DNA of 64,000 bases from Megascapheus bottae (GCA_024803745.1 JANJXV010000040.1:1431414-1495413), one strand, 5' to 3'. Positions 32,401-43,748 are shown, counted from the first letter of the stretch. Numbers and translations: made by a program. The notes: generated from the sequence alone by a model not told the origin.

Positions 32401-33310
32401 AAAAACACACAACCCAGAGCTGTGCACAGAATGAGCGAGGTGGCAGAGAGCGTGCCAACCCCTTAACTTTTGTCTCGTGCCATCTTTCCCTGACTGTTGG
32501 CAGTCCTGCCCCCCCGCCCCCCGCTTATGTCTGCTTTAGCATGTACAGAGAAGATTTCGAAAATAAGACTGCGTGTTGACAATTATGTGTTTTTCTTTTC
32601 CTTTTCCAGATCAATGATAATATTGAAGAGGATGCGATGGAGACAGTGAGGGGTGAGGGGGACGGAAACAAAGAAAAAGGGGAAAAGAACGAAACGGTTC
32701 CTGGAAGTGTCTTCGACACAGCGGGGGAAAGGACAAGATAAAGTGGGAATGGAAGCCAACCCTCCCAGAGAACGAGGGCTGGGGGGCTCTGACTACAGCA
32801 CGTTTACAGAGATGACAATTTTAAGTCTTTGCTACACAGACTTGTGACATTTCAGTTGGATAACTTCAGCTCACGACAACTTGGCTGTGAGCGCGGGCAG
32901 GGAAACTGAAAACTGAGCAAACAAATGCAACACCCGGAAAGCTGGGCAAACCACCCGTTAGGGGTTCACATATGCTGGCAATAGCCATGGCTGCATGTCA
33001 CTTCCCAGGCCCTTCTCTTTTTTTTTCTCCATGGGGACAGACTTGCTTGGCAAAGAAAAAAAAGAAAGCACTCGGGTGTCCTTCTGGCAAGGCTGGAGTC
33101 TCTTGACACTCAGTGGCAGTGCCACCCTTGCAGAAATGTCAGCTAGACAGCCATAAATATTTATCAAGTACCTGTTCTGTGCAGCCCAGGGCATCCTGGT
33201 ATCCGCTCTTCACCTGCCCCACAAAACAAGGGCGGCAAATACACAGTCCACATCTCCCCGACGTCCTGCAGGCCCTTCCCAATGTGTGTCCTCAAGTAAT
33301 CGTCACGCTC
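32401..33310. other. Unique intergenic DNA
   Basis: About 900 bases free of repeats. CAGCCATAAATATTTATC near 33148 is AT-rich and palindromic in part. No gene recognised. Confidence 0.55.
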
Positions 33311-33648
33311 TTTCTTCTTTCTTCCTCCTCCTCCTCCTTCTCCTCCTCCTCCTCCTCTTTCTCTTCCTCCTCCTTCTTCTTCTTCTCCTCCTCCTCCTCC
33401 TCTTCTACTTCTTCTCCTCCTCTTCTGCCCTCCTCCTCCTCTTCCTCCTCTTCTTCTCCTTCTCCTCCTCCTCTTCTTCTCCTTCTCCTCCTCCTCCTCC
33501 TCCTTCTTCTCCTCCTCTTCCTTCTCTGTCCTCCTCCTCCTCTTCTACTTATCCTCTTCCTCCTCCTCTTCTAGTTCTTCTCCTCCTCCTCCTTCTCTGT
33601 CCTCCTCCTCTCCTCCTCTTTCTGCTCCTCCTCCTTCTCTTCTTCTGA
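33311..33648 (-). repeat. Polypyrimidine CCT/CTT tract
   Basis: About 340 bases of C/T with rare A or G. Confidence 0.97.
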
Positions 33649-33735
33649 ACTTTTTATTAAAAATATTAACATTGATTTTTACATCATATTTCAAATGACA
33701 TGTTTAACAAACAAGTGTTCAAGAAGGGAATCTAT

Positions 33736-34122
33736 TCTTCTTCTTCTTCCTCTTCTCCTCCTCCTCCTCCTCCTCTTCCTCCTCCTCCTCGGTCCTCCTC
33801 CTCTTCTTCCTCTTCCTCCTCTTTCTTCTCTTCCTCCTCTTTCCTCTTCCTCTTTCCTCCTCCTCTTCCCCTTCCTCCTCCTCCTCTTTCCTCCTCCTCC
33901 TCTTTCCTCTTCCTCTTTCCTCCTCTTCCTCTTTCCTCCACCTCTTCCCCTTCCTCCTCCTCCTCTTTCCTCCTCCTCCTCTTTCCTCCTCCTCCTCCTC
34001 TTTCCTCCTCTTTTTCCTCCTCCTCTTCCTTTTTCTCTTTCGTCCTCCTCTTCCTCCTTTTTCCTCCTCTTTCTCCTCCTCCCCTTCCTCCTCCTCCTTT
34101 TCCTTCCTCTTCCTCTTCCTCT
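33736..34122 (-). repeat. Polypyrimidine CCT/CTTT tract
   Basis: Second long C/T tract, with TCCTCCTCCTCTTTCCTCCT words repeated. Confidence 0.97.
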
Positions 34123-34349
34123 TTAAGGACCTCTCTCATCTCAGCACCCCAAGCAGACCTGGGCAGTCCCTTTAACACCTCCCCAAGTAAATAAACTGCC
34201 CCCCTTCTTATTATCCACTAGCATAGACACAATACCAGGCGTCCGCTGAGTTGACTGGTCTAGGATTGACTATATAGTATAATGGTTGCAAAGGACCAGA
34301 GACTCTTCAGCCACAGTGCAGGGACCTGGGTCACCTACCTGCCAGCAGT

Positions 34350-34786
34350 GGGAGTGGCTGAAACTGACAGGAGAAGGAGGGCCTACCCAGAGACAAGAAC
34401 CTATCAGAACTGGGAGTGGCTGAGATTGACACAGGAGAAGGAGGGCCGATCCAGAGACAAGAACCTATCAGAACTGGGAGTGGCTGAGATTGACACAGGA
34501 GAAGGAGGGCCGATCCAGAAACAAGAACCTATCAGCACTGGGAGTGACTGAGATTGACACAAGAGGAGGGCCTAGCCAGAGACAAGAACCTATCAGCACT
34601 AGGACTGGCTGAGATTGACACAGGAGAAGGAGGGCCTAGCCAGAGACAAGAACCTATCAGAACTGGGAGTGGCTGAGATTGACACAGGAGGAGGGCCTAC
34701 CCTGAGACAAGAACCTATCAGCGATGGGTGTGGCTGAGCTGGACACAGGAAAAGGAAGTTCTAGCCAACTAAGAGCATGAATGAAG
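34350..34786 (+). repeat. 61-64-bp minisatellite, seven units
   Basis: GGGAGTGGCTGAGATTGACA-type unit starts at 34350, 34412, 34476, 34540, 34601, 34665 and 34726. Each unit also has GAGACAAGAACCTATCAG. Units differ by 3-base indels (GAAGGAGGG or GAGGAGGG). Flanks are unique. Confidence 0.92.
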
Positions 34787-34789
34787 GCC

Positions 34790-35290
34790 CAGTAGAGACA
34801 GAGCAGGCCCATCCGCCCAAATAGACTGAGAATCCTTCATTATCTTATCACCAGCTAGGGAGGGGGCAGGGTGGGTGGGGGACAGCCAGGAGGGAGCTGT
34901 AGGGAGCCCAGGTTGTGCCCCTGGCAAGCACTCCTAACCATGGCTGACCAGAGAGGACTGATGTGGGGAGGGGAGAGGCTCACAGAGGAGAGCAGAGGGG
35001 AGGGGAACCAGCCTGGATCCCGGGAGAAGGGAAGCAGGGGGAGAAAACAAACCAATAAACAAACATAAGACGCCTTAGGATCCGCTGTTTGTGCTCCCAG
35101 CACAGCAGCAGCAAGAGATACTTGAGAAAGCCACTCAGAAGCCCTTGACCATACAAGTCCTGGGAACTGGGGTGAAGGGGTAGGAACAGCCGGGGTGTCC
35201 TTTTCCTGGCTGACCTTAACACAGAGAAGAAAACGAGTCAAGAATGAGGGGTGCACACGCACGTGACCCCACCTAGGGACAGAAAGATTC
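34790..35290. other. Unique intergenic DNA
   Basis: No repeat or gene recognised. Confidence 0.5.
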
Positions 35291-35468
35291 TTCTTTTTTG
35301 CCAGTCTTGGGATTTGAACTCAAGGCCTGGAGGCTGTCCCTGAGCGTCTTTCCCTCAATGCTTGCATTCTACCACTTGAGCCACAGCTCCACTTGTGGCT
35401 GAGGAATGGAACCCAGGGCTTCCTGCTTGCTAGGCAGGCATTCTACCACCAGGCCTTGCTCTCAGCCC
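35291..35468 (-). mobile_element. SINE, dimeric tRNA type, minus orientation, diverged
   Basis: GGGATTTGAACTCAAGGCCT, then GGAATGGAACCCAGGGCTTC and GCTAGGCAGGCATTCTACCA. Confidence 0.85.
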
Positions 35469-36458
35469 CAGATTTGTTTTTTAACAATCCGTTGGAAGTG
35501 CACCCCCAAAACAGGAAGGTGGTTGAGCAGCACACAGTCCTGGGGCTGAGAAAACCAAGCCACAGGTTGAAGAAGTCCCTCTGTCCACTGAAGGGAGATG
35601 TCCCATCCTGTCCCCCACCCCCATCCCCTTGCCAGCTGCAACCACTCCATAGAAAACCCAGATCACATTGCACGGGGGTACCCACCTAACCTGGGGTACA
35701 GCCTGTGTTGGTTTGCCAAGTCTAGAAACTTCTAGAAGAAGCAGTTTCCCAACCTATGCCAAAAATCACTTGGAGAGCTCCGTCCGTCCATCGCACCTGA
35801 GGAATCTGTATTTCTAGAAAGTTCTTAGGTGTTTTTATGTTTGTTTTGCTTCTTTTTTTTATTTTTTAATGATACAGTTGGGGGACCAAAGTATTTCCGA
35901 AATCATCGCTCGAGGGTTAGAATTCCTGACCGAATTGTGTCTCCAGACTGGGGCTCTATGGTATTTTTATGAGCAATAAGTATAGTCTATTGGCTGAACC
36001 AATAAAAGTTAAAAATGAGCATTACAGGGGCTTGTTTAAATATTTTGATGTGGAGGAGAAATCCTCGCTCTCAGAAGATCATAGTAACCCTTGACCGAAA
36101 GCCAGGAAGTCAATCAGGTTTCATCTCCTTTGCCAACTCAGATCCACTTGCCAGGGTTTTTCCTGCTGCAGTGTGATGTGGAGAATTAATTCAGATGGAG
36201 AGCTTTGACTCCATCCTAGTGGGGCTGGGTGGGTGGGGGAGGCGGGAGGGAGGTCATAATCCATTAGAAGGATGTGTGAGATAGATTCAGGTCTTGGATG
36301 TAGATTCCCTCCTCTTTTAGGTCCATCTCACTGGCTCATCACTTTGAGAATCATCTGTATTACTGGGGTGCTACTGTACCCCCTCCTGCACAGCTCACCC
36401 CCTCTGACCCCGAATTATCACCTTTCCTCCTCACCCTCCCACCATCTCCTCATAGGAA
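35469..36458. other. Unique AT-rich intergenic DNA, possible conserved element at 35930-36200
   Basis: About 1 kb without repeats. The part with TTTTTATGAGCAATAAG, TTGTTTAAATATTTTGATG and GAGAATTAATTCAG is AT-rich and looks like non-coding conserved sequence in character only. CCCTCCTGCACAGCTCACCC follows. No gene. Confidence 0.45.
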
Positions 36459-36662
36459 GTGGCGTCTCACAGCTACTCGGGAGGCTAAGAATTGAGGATC
36501 ACAGTTCAAAGCCAGCCAGGCACTAGACTTTTTTTTTATCTCTAGTTTATTTTATTTTTAAAAATTCAAATGTGGAGGTGTGGTTCAAGTGGTAGAGTGC
36601 TATCCTTGAGTGCAAAAACTAAGAGACAGTGCTCAGACCCTGAATTCAAGCCATATTACTGA
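36459..36662 (+). mobile_element. SINE, 7SL/tRNA chimera, diverged
   Basis: CAGCTACTCGGGAGGCTAAG and GGTTCAAGTGGTAGAGTGCT. The tail leads into (CA)n at 36663-36689. Confidence 0.85.
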
Positions 36663-36691
36663 GACACACACACACACATACACACACACGA

Positions 36692-36985
36692 TGGGAGGGA
36701 GGGAGAGGGAGAGAGGGAAGGAGCAAGGGAGGAGGGAAGGAGGGAAAGAGAAAAAGAAATTGAGAGAGAGGGAGGGAGAAAGAGGAAGGAAGGAAGGAAG
36801 GAAGGAAGGAAGGAAGGAAGGAAGGAAGGGAGGGAGGGAGGGAGGGAGGGAGGGAGGGAGGGAGGGAGGGGAAAAGAAAAAGAAAGAGAAGAGAGAGTTG
36901 GAGGGAGGGAAAGAGAAAAAGAAATCGAGAGAGAGGAAGAGAGGGAGGAAGGGAGGGAGGGAGGGAAGGAGACAAAGAGAAGGAA
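36692..36985 (+). repeat. Polypurine tract with (GGAA)n and (GGGA)n
   Basis: About 290 bases. GGAA units at about 36785-36828, GGGA units at about 36829-36870. Confidence 0.97.
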
Positions 36986-37455
36986 AACAAGACAAAAATC
37001 AAAAGCAAGTTCAGAATCTCAAGATGGTGAGGACAAAGCGTTAGGCCACAGGCTTCCACGCATGGCACGCTGTTGCCACACTGGCATTCGTTGAGTCTAG
37101 AAATGTTATATTCATTGAAGTAAACGTAGTCGGGCTTAGCTATTGGTAACCACAAATCTAAATAGGACCAAAATTGGTCCCAGACCCTGTTATTCAATAA
37201 CCTGTGGCCGGCTGGGGGATTGGGCCCAGTTGGGAGAGAAGACAACACACGCCTCTGTTCTGTGACTGACCTGGAGCGTGGAAAGAAGCCACGGGAATCC
37301 CGAAAGAGCTGTGGAAGCCACGTGGCAGGAGACAGAACAATCACCCCTTCCGGCAGCTCTGAGCTCAGACACCGAGGTCTCACAGTTGGGTGCTCTGGGT
37401 TAACCAATTTATACTAGTTGGGCTTGCAGGCTTGTGAGGTGGCCAAGGGGCTGAG
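36986..37455. other. Unique intergenic DNA
   Basis: Contains the imperfect inverted pair GACCAAAATTGGTC (37167-37180). No gene recognised. Confidence 0.5.
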
Positions 37456-37458
37456 TGT

Positions 37459-37461
37459 GGG

Positions 37462-37491
<30 letters not shown>
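37459..37491 (+). repeat. (TG)n microsatellite
   Basis: Next to a minus-strand SINE fragment (about 37497-37560: GGGTCTTGAACTCAGAGTTC, GAGTAGCTGGGGTGACAGCC). Confidence 0.93.
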
Positions 37492-37492
<1 letters not shown>

Positions 37493-37647
37493 AATATCAT
37501 TCCTGGGTCTTGAACTCAGAGTTCAAGCTACTCCTGAGTAGCTGGGGTGACAGCCGGGAACCTCCAGCAGGAGGCAGAAGCTGAGATGACCATTTCCTAC
37601 GACCGGCAGGAAGACGCTGCCTCTCTTGTTTAAGACTTCTGTTAAAC

Positions 37648-37862
37648 TTTGCCTAAAAGGCTCTCGTCTATCATCCTGACTACTTCTGGAGGCTGAGACC
37701 TGAGGACGGAGGTTCAAAGCCAGCCTGGGCAGGAGAATTCATGCGACTCTTATCTTCCGTAAATCACAGAACAAAAATGCCAGAAGTAGCAGAGCACTAG
37801 CCTAGAGCAAAAGGAGCTCAGAGACAGCACCCAGGCCCCGAGTTCAAACCCCAGGCCTGACA
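37648..37862 (+). mobile_element. SINE, 7SL/tRNA chimera, diverged
   Basis: GGAGGCTGAGACCTGAGGAC, CAAAGCCAGCCTGGGCAGG and GAGTTCAAACCCCAGGCCTG, with an A-rich tail to about 37900. Confidence 0.88.
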
Positions 37863-37900
37863 AAAAGCAAACACAAAAACAAACAAAAAAAAAAAAACGA

Positions 37901-38423
37901 TTTTTCCTGGAACTGCTTTAACAAGTCAACTGTTCCCATCGCATCCGAATCGCTCCTAACTCTCTCTAACTCCAGATTCCAAAATATCTATCCCTGAAGA
38001 TACAAACCCCAAAGCAAGGTCAAAAAGTAAGCCACTGCGCCTTTTTCCCATCTGTCTTAGATGGTTCCAGATCCTAAGCACAAGGGATAGAGTCTGGGGG
38101 GCGCCAAAACCACAGAGGGAGAAACATGTTTGCAAGTTGGGTTGAACATACGAGTATATAATATTCTGAAGATTCGCTTGGATATTCAGGCTTCAACAGC
38201 TGAACTGGATTCTAATTGCATTCGAACGTGGTATATTGAGATTTGGGTTATATTGGGCCATACGTAAGATAAAGTTTTGATGGCAGGAATTCTTGGGTGT
38301 GTTGTAGAAGAAGAAAGAAGAAAGAACTGGGTGCGGGGGAGAAGAAGAGAGTCATTTGAGAGCTCAAAGTGTTGGACTGAATTCATCAGGGGAGACTTCG
38401 AAGGATTTCCTTCAGTCTGTAAT
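37901..38423. other. Unique intergenic DNA
   Basis: No simple repeats. It may include more of the diverged LINE that follows, but I cannot recognise it. Confidence 0.5.
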
Positions 38424-38755
38424 CTGGAGAAATTGGAAACTCTGGTGCCTCCTTGGTTAGAAATGTAAAATGGTCCAACCATTATGTAAAAGAGTATGGT
38501 GATTCCTCTCACATGCACATTTAAAAAAAAATCAAAAATAGCCTTATCACATAACCCAACAAATTCCACTTGTGTGTATCTACTCAAATGAATCGATCCC
38601 TGCCTACAGAAGAACTGTTCGCAGAAGCCAAAACTCAAGCGCAAACCCAAGTGTTCCACGGATCCACAAAATCCCGTATATAAATGTAATGCCATCGAAT
38701 AATTCTGCTTCAAAAAGAAGGGAATTCTGACACATACGACCACATGCAAGGGCTA
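38424..38755 (+). mobile_element. Old LINE-1 fragment (3' end region)
   Basis: The order of words matches mammalian L1 3' ends: GGAAACTCTGGTGCC, AATGTAAAATGGTCCAACCA, GATTCCTC, AAAAATC, CCAACAAATTCCACTT, ACCCAAGTGTTCCACGGAT, AATGTAATGCCATCGAATAA and GGGAATTCTGACACATAC. It is diverged and has no open frame, so it is an inactive relic. Confidence 0.85.
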
Positions 38756-38777
38756 GGGTTCAAACCCACACGTGCCA

Positions 38778-38842
38778 CAAAGAGAGAGGGGGGAAGAGGG
38801 GAGGGAGAGAGGGAGGGAGGGAGGGAGAGAGAAAGAGAGAGT
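38778..38842 (+). repeat. Polypurine GGGA/GAGA tract
   Basis: About 65 bases of purines. A complementary pyrimidine-rich stretch follows at 38905-39060. Confidence 0.9.
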
Positions 38843-38904
38843 TGAAGGCCACTCCGAGCTACCAAGTGAGACTGTCTCAAGAAACATTTTCTTCCAACTA
38901 GAGC

Positions 38905-39060
38905 GCTCTTTTCTCTCTCTTCTTTCCCTTTTCTGTCTCTTCCCTTTTCTCACCTCTTTCTTTCTCCTCTTTTCTTTTTCCTCTTCTCACTCACCTCTCT
39001 CCTTTCTCTCTCTTCCCTCTCTCTTCTTCCTCTTTTCTATATTTTCTCTTCTCCCTCTTT
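38905..39060 (-). repeat. Polypyrimidine CTCTTT tract
   Basis: C/T-rich with few interruptions. Confidence 0.9.
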
Positions 39061-39330
39061 CAGGATAACTGCTGATAGCTTTTCCCCAAATCCGATTACT
39101 TGCTAGAGAGTAGAGAGTCTTCAGTCCATTTTCCCTTTATGGTAAATTACATCTCATGCTCTCCCCTTATATGAGCCTCCGATCCCCCCAACACCTTTCT
39201 ATAATCAGAAGCTGTCTTGTGAGCACGCCCTGGGGTTGTGGTTGATATTTTCTCTGCAGGAACCTGTTGGGGAATCACAATGAACTCACTGGGTTCGGTT
39301 CCTAGTTCTGAAATAAAAGGTGATTGGAAA

Positions 39331-39546
39331 GCAGTAGCTGGTGGCCCCCGGCCATTGTCCCAGCTACTTGGGAGGCTGAGATCTGAGGATCCCAGGTCCA
39401 AACCAGGCAGCAAAGTCCATGAGACTCTTATCTCCAATATACCACCCCGAAAAGTAGTGCCTTTTCTCGAGTGGGAGTGTGCAAGCCTTGAGCACAAAAA
39501 GACTCAGGGACAGTGTCCAGGCCTGGAGTTGAAGCCTCTCTACTGA
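39331..39546 (+). mobile_element. SINE, 7SL/tRNA chimera, diverged
   Basis: CCCAGCTACTTGGGAGGCTG and a worn tRNA-like half. Confidence 0.85.
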
Positions 39547-39566
39547 CAAAAAGGAAAAGGAAGAAA

Positions 39567-39748
39567 GACCGGGAGTGTGGCCTGGTGGTCGAGTGCTTGC
39601 CTAGCATGCATGAAGACCCGGGTTCAATTCCTGAGTCTCACACACACACACAGAAAAAGCCAGAAGTGGGCCTGTGGCTCAAGTGTCCTTGAGAAAGCCC
39701 AAGGACAGTGCTCAGGCCCTAAGTTCAAGCCCCAGGACTGCCAAAAAA
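39567..39748 (+). mobile_element. SINE, dimeric tRNA type
   Basis: GTGTGGCCTGGTGGTCGAGT start. The second half lacks GGTAGAGC. A (CA)n insertion lies at the junction. Confidence 0.92.
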
Positions 39749-39984
39749 AAAGAAAGAAAGAAAGAAAAAAGATGATTAGAGAGCAGATGTTGAAGGGGAT
39801 ATACTTCTTTGTTTGCGTTTGAGCTGGGCATCAGAACCCCATTTCTTTATCTGTCTCCCCCTGATCCTCCTCAGACTTTGGCTGGAACACAGCGATGCTG
39901 GAATACAAAATGACGACATGGCCAAATGCTTAGCACCCGGCCCTGCCCTGGGCCGCAGAAAGCAAGAAAGGAAACTCAGCCTTG

Positions 39985-40270
39985 CTCCCTTCCTCTCTCT
40001 CCCTTCTCTCTCCATTCTCTCCCTGTCTCTCTCTTCCTCTCTTCCCCTTCTCCCTCTCCCCCCTCCTCCCTCTCTCCCTTTTCTCTCCCGCTGTCTGTTA
40101 ACCTCTCCCCTCCCTCCCTCTCTATCCCCCTTGGCCCCTCCTTCTCTCTTCCTCTCTACCCCTCTCTCTCTCCCTCCCTCCCTCCTCCTCCCCTCTCTCT
40201 CCCTCTCTCTCCCTCCCTCCCTCCCTCCCCTCCTCTCTCTCTCTCCCTCCCTCTCTCCCTCTCTCCCTCT
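39985..40270 (-). repeat. Polypyrimidine CTCC/CTCTCC tract
   Basis: About 285 bases, abutting the tail of a minus-strand SINE. Confidence 0.95.
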
Positions 40271-40462
40271 GCCAATACCACTGCTTGAACTCTGGGCCTC
40301 CTTCCTCCCAGCTGACCCCCCTACCACTTGAACCACGCCTCCTGTCTGGTTTAGACTGGTTCTTTTGGAGGTAATGTGACGCCTAGACTTTTCTTCCCGG
40401 GCTGGCTTTGAACCACCATCCTCAGACTCTCACTTACCCTGGGCAGCTAGGATGGCCGGTAT
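40271..40462 (-). mobile_element. SINE, 7SL/tRNA chimera, minus orientation
   Basis: CACTTGAACCACGCCTCC and GGCTGGCTTTGAACCACCAT. The REST-half region is lost. Confidence 0.82.
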
Positions 40463-40980
40463 CTACCTTTCTTCCTCTGGTTTAGAAACTCAACTTAAAG
40501 CAAGGACAAAGGCGAGGAGATCCTTGGGTGTTGTCTCAGGTTCGAGGCTCTAGTGGGTCCCCTCTCCAGGAAAGGGCCCTCAGCCTGGCCCCAGGGTCCC
40601 CCATTTTCTACCCACTCCATCCCTGGACACCCCACTTTTACTTCACCAGCCATTTCCAAACTCTACGGACCATGTGGGTGCAAGATATTCCAAGAACTGA
40701 GTGCTTTGGACTTTTCTTTTTTTCTCACATTCGCTTCTTGACATCTGTTCTTGAGCCCGACAGCCATTTTGGGCATGGGGTGAGGAGAGAGCCATCTTCC
40801 CGGCGGGTTTCTGTGCCATGCGTCCGTCTTTGGTGTTGACAGGCCCTTCTTGCAGTCAGGGTGGTACCCAGGACCAAAATGGCCCCCTAAACATTCGCAC
40901 CCAGATCCAAGGATTTATTTAGCTAACAGCTTAGTTCATTATGTCAGTGTGGTGGTAACAGGAGGGAGAGAGAGAAGAGA
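40463..40980. other. Unique intergenic DNA
   Basis: No gene or repeat recognised. Confidence 0.5.
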
Positions 40981-40983
40981 AAG

Positions 40984-41011
40984 CACACACCACACACACA
41001 CACATGCACAC

Positions 41012-41047
<36 letters not shown>
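40984..41047 (+). repeat. (CA)n microsatellite
   Basis: About 31 units with a few interruptions (CACC, CATG, CACG). Confidence 0.95.
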
Positions 41048-41049
<2 letters not shown>

Positions 41050-41334
41050 AGGAGTTGGCCTCAAGTAAGATTTCTTACCGCGTCCTGGGTTAAGAAAGGC
41101 AGTGATTTATTATTTTTATTTGGGGGGGAGGGAAATGGGGTAGAAGAATCCTCAAATGGTTCCCCGTAATTAAGACTAACGCACGACCTGAAGGGAGGAA
41201 TCAGTGTAGAAAAAGAAAGCAAAGCATGGAGCAAAATAAATTAATTTAATCAGCATATTCTGCATCATGTTCTTTTATTCTCCCCCCCCCACACACACAC
41301 ACCTCAGAAAGAAGAAAGGACCACTGGGGATTCT

Positions 41335-41655
41335 GTGTTCTGTGTTACCCACCCTGACGAGGTGGAGTTTGAACTCACGACCTTCTGCTTGCTAGGCAGG
41401 CACCCTACCACTCAAGCCATACCAAATAATCCTTTTGTCTTTAGTTATTTGTCAGATAAAGTCTTGGTTTTTGGTTTTTGGGGTTGTTTTTTTTTAAGCC
41501 GACTGGGAATGCAGGTTATAATGTGGCACCTAAGTTGTTCTTTGAGATAGGGTCTCACTCGATTTTGTTTTATTTCACATTTTTCCCTGGTAGGCTGGCT
41601 GCAAACTACATCCCCCAAGTAGCTGGGATTCTGGACGTGAGCCATGGTGTCTGAC
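41335..41655 (-). mobile_element. Older composite SINE, minus orientation
   Basis: tRNA-like part (GAGTTTGAACTCACGACC, CTAGGCAGGCACCCTACCAC at 41363-41415), a unique middle, then a B1-like part (GATAGGGTCTCACTCG, AAGTAGCTGGGATTCTGGAC at 41545-41655). Confidence 0.7.
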
Positions 41656-41667
41656 TGGTAGATTTAG

Positions 41668-41840
41668 TTACTGGTGACTCACGCCAGTCATCCCAGCTAC
41701 TCAGGAGGCTGAGATGGGAGGATCGAGGTTCGAAGCCAGCCTGGACAGGAAAGTCCAGGAGACTCGTCAGGCCCAACAAACCAAAAAAAAAGAAAAAGGC
41801 TCAGGGATGACACTCAGGCACCAAGTTCAAGCCTCGGGAC
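41668..41840 (+). mobile_element. SINE, 7SL/tRNA chimera, lacking most of the tRNA-like body
   Basis: Complete head to GGACAGGAAAGTCCAGGAG, then a shortened tail ending at a (CA)n run. Confidence 0.88.
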
Positions 41841-41856
41841 ACACACACACACACAC

Positions 41857-42469
41857 AGACCAGGGGAAGTAGGGACATTGATCAAAACGCCTTGCTCTCA
41901 TAAACCTGACTTCTGGAATTGAAATCTCTTTGTACAACTACTTGATAAGAATAAAAAGAAGAAGAAGAAGATTGTTTTAAGGGCACACCATGAGAAGAGC
42001 GGGCGTGGTGGACCACGGTTCTCCTCCCCGAAACAAAAGCAGATACAAGCCTGATGGCTAACATGTGCCCCGGGTGTTTCCAGGGCTGAGAATACACCAT
42101 CATCTTCTTCCATGGAAACCTCTCGAGGTATTAGCGGCGTCTTTCATAGGTGAACTTGGTGACTGTTCAAAGCCTAGCTAAGTGACCAGCCTGAGAGAGT
42201 ATGAAGCAGCCGTGGGTCTCCTCCCCTGTTTACTTCTGATCTCATATTCTTTCCATTATGATTTTAAAAAAATGGCTCGGAACATTTCTTATTCCATTTG
42301 GGTTTTTGTTGTTGTTGCGCTTTTCCTCCTTTTCTTTCCTTCTTTCTTCCTTTCTTTCTTTCTTTTTTTTGCTCAAGGACTATGAAATGAAGATTTCCAA
42401 AACCTCATTCTGACAACAAATCGAGAACTTACCAACTGTACCCAGGTTTCTTTCTTCCTTTTTCTTTTC
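41857..42469. other. Unique intergenic DNA
   Basis: Pyrimidine/T-rich at 42320-42372. No gene recognised. Confidence 0.5.
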
Positions 42470-43615
42470 ATTCCTCCTCCTCCTCCTCCTCCTCCCCTTC
42501 CTCTTCCTCCTCCTTCTCCCTCTCCTCCTTTTCCCTATTCTCCTCCTCTTCTCTTCCTCCTCTTCTTCTTCCTCCTCTTCTTCCTCTCTTCCTCCTCTTC
42601 TTCCTCCTCTCTTCCTCCTCTTCTTCCTCCTCTCTTCCTCCTCTTCTTCCTCCTCTCTTCCTCTCTTCCTCCTCTTCTTCCTCCTCTCTTCCTCCTCTCT
42701 TCCTCCTCTTTTTCCTCTCTTCCTCCTCTTCTTCCTCCTCTCTTCCTCCTATTCTTCCTCCTCTCTTCCTCCTATTCTTCCTCCTCTCTTCCTCCTCTCT
42801 TCCTCCTCTTTTTCCTCTCTTCCTCCTCTTCTTCCTCTCTTCCTCCTCTTCTTCCTCCTCTCTTCCTCCTCTCTTTCTCCTCTCTTCCTCCTCTTTTTCC
42901 TCTCTTCCTCCTCTTCTTCCTCCTCTCTTCCTCCTCTCTTCCTCCTCTTCTTCCTCCTCTCTTCCTCCTCTTCTTCCTCCTCTCTTCCTCTCTTCCTCCT
43001 CTTCTTCCTCCTCTCTTCCTCCTCTCTTCCTCCTCTTTTTCCTCTCTTCCTCCTCTTCTTCCTCCTCTCTTCCTCCTATTCTTCCTCCTCTCTTCCTCCT
43101 ATTCTTCCTCCTCTCTTCCTCCTCTCTTCCTCCTCTTTTTCCTCTCTTCCTCCTCTTCTTCCTCTCTTCCTCCTCTTCTTCCTCCTCTCTTCCTCCTCTC
43201 TTTCTCCTCTCTTCCTCCTCTTTTTCCTCTCTTCCTCCTCTTCTTCCTCCTCTCTTCCTCCTCTCTTCCTCCTCTTCTTCCTCTTCTCTTCCTCCTCTCT
43301 TCCTCCTCTTCTTCCTCTCTTCCTCCTCTTCTTCCTCCTCTCTTCCTCTTCTCTTCCTCCTCTCTTCCTCCTCTTCCTCCTCTCTTCCTCCTCTTTGTCC
43401 TCTCTTCCTCCTCTTCTTCCTCTCCTCCTCCTTCTCTTCTTCTTCCTCTCTTCCTCCTCTTCTTCCTCTTCTCTTCCTCCTCTCTTCCTCCTCTTCTTCC
43501 TCTCCTCCTCCTCCTCTTCTCCTTCCTCTCCTCTTCTTTCTCCTTATTTCTTCTCCTCCTTCCTCTTCTCTCTTCCTCCTCCTTCCTTCTCTTCTCCTTC
43601 CTTCCTCCTCTTCCT
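42470..43615 (-). repeat. 1.15-kb polypyrimidine tract with a 327-bp duplication
   Basis: Almost pure C/T built on CTTCCTCCTCTTCTTCCTCC words. The marker CCTATTCTTCCT pair near 42748-42778 recurs near 43075-43105, an offset of 327 bases. The 424-residue Glu/Arg/Lys frame on the minus strand is an artefact of period-3 units without stops. Confidence 0.97.
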
Positions 43616-43637
43616 GTTTATCGTCTTTTTTGTTTTT

Positions 43638-43748
43638 TTTGGTGCTGGTCCTGGGACTTGAACTCAGAGGTTGAATGCTGTCCCTGAGGCGTTTTCCCTC
43701 CCATCTCAAGGCTAGCCCTCTCCACTTGAGCCATGGCTCCACATCCAG
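43638..43748 (-). mobile_element. SINE fragment, tRNA-like half, minus orientation
   Basis: GGTCCTGGGACTTGAACTCA and CCACTTGAGCCATGGCTCC. Confidence 0.82.

Noticed and set aside
37165..37235. Retroviral fragment around CCTGTGGCCGGCTGGGGGAT
   Set aside because: Only a vague resemblance; no termini, primer site or coding match could be shown.
42468..43742. 424-codon Glu/Lys/Arg frame on minus
   Set aside because: Product of a pyrimidine tract of period-3 words; it ends in SINE sequence at its start side.
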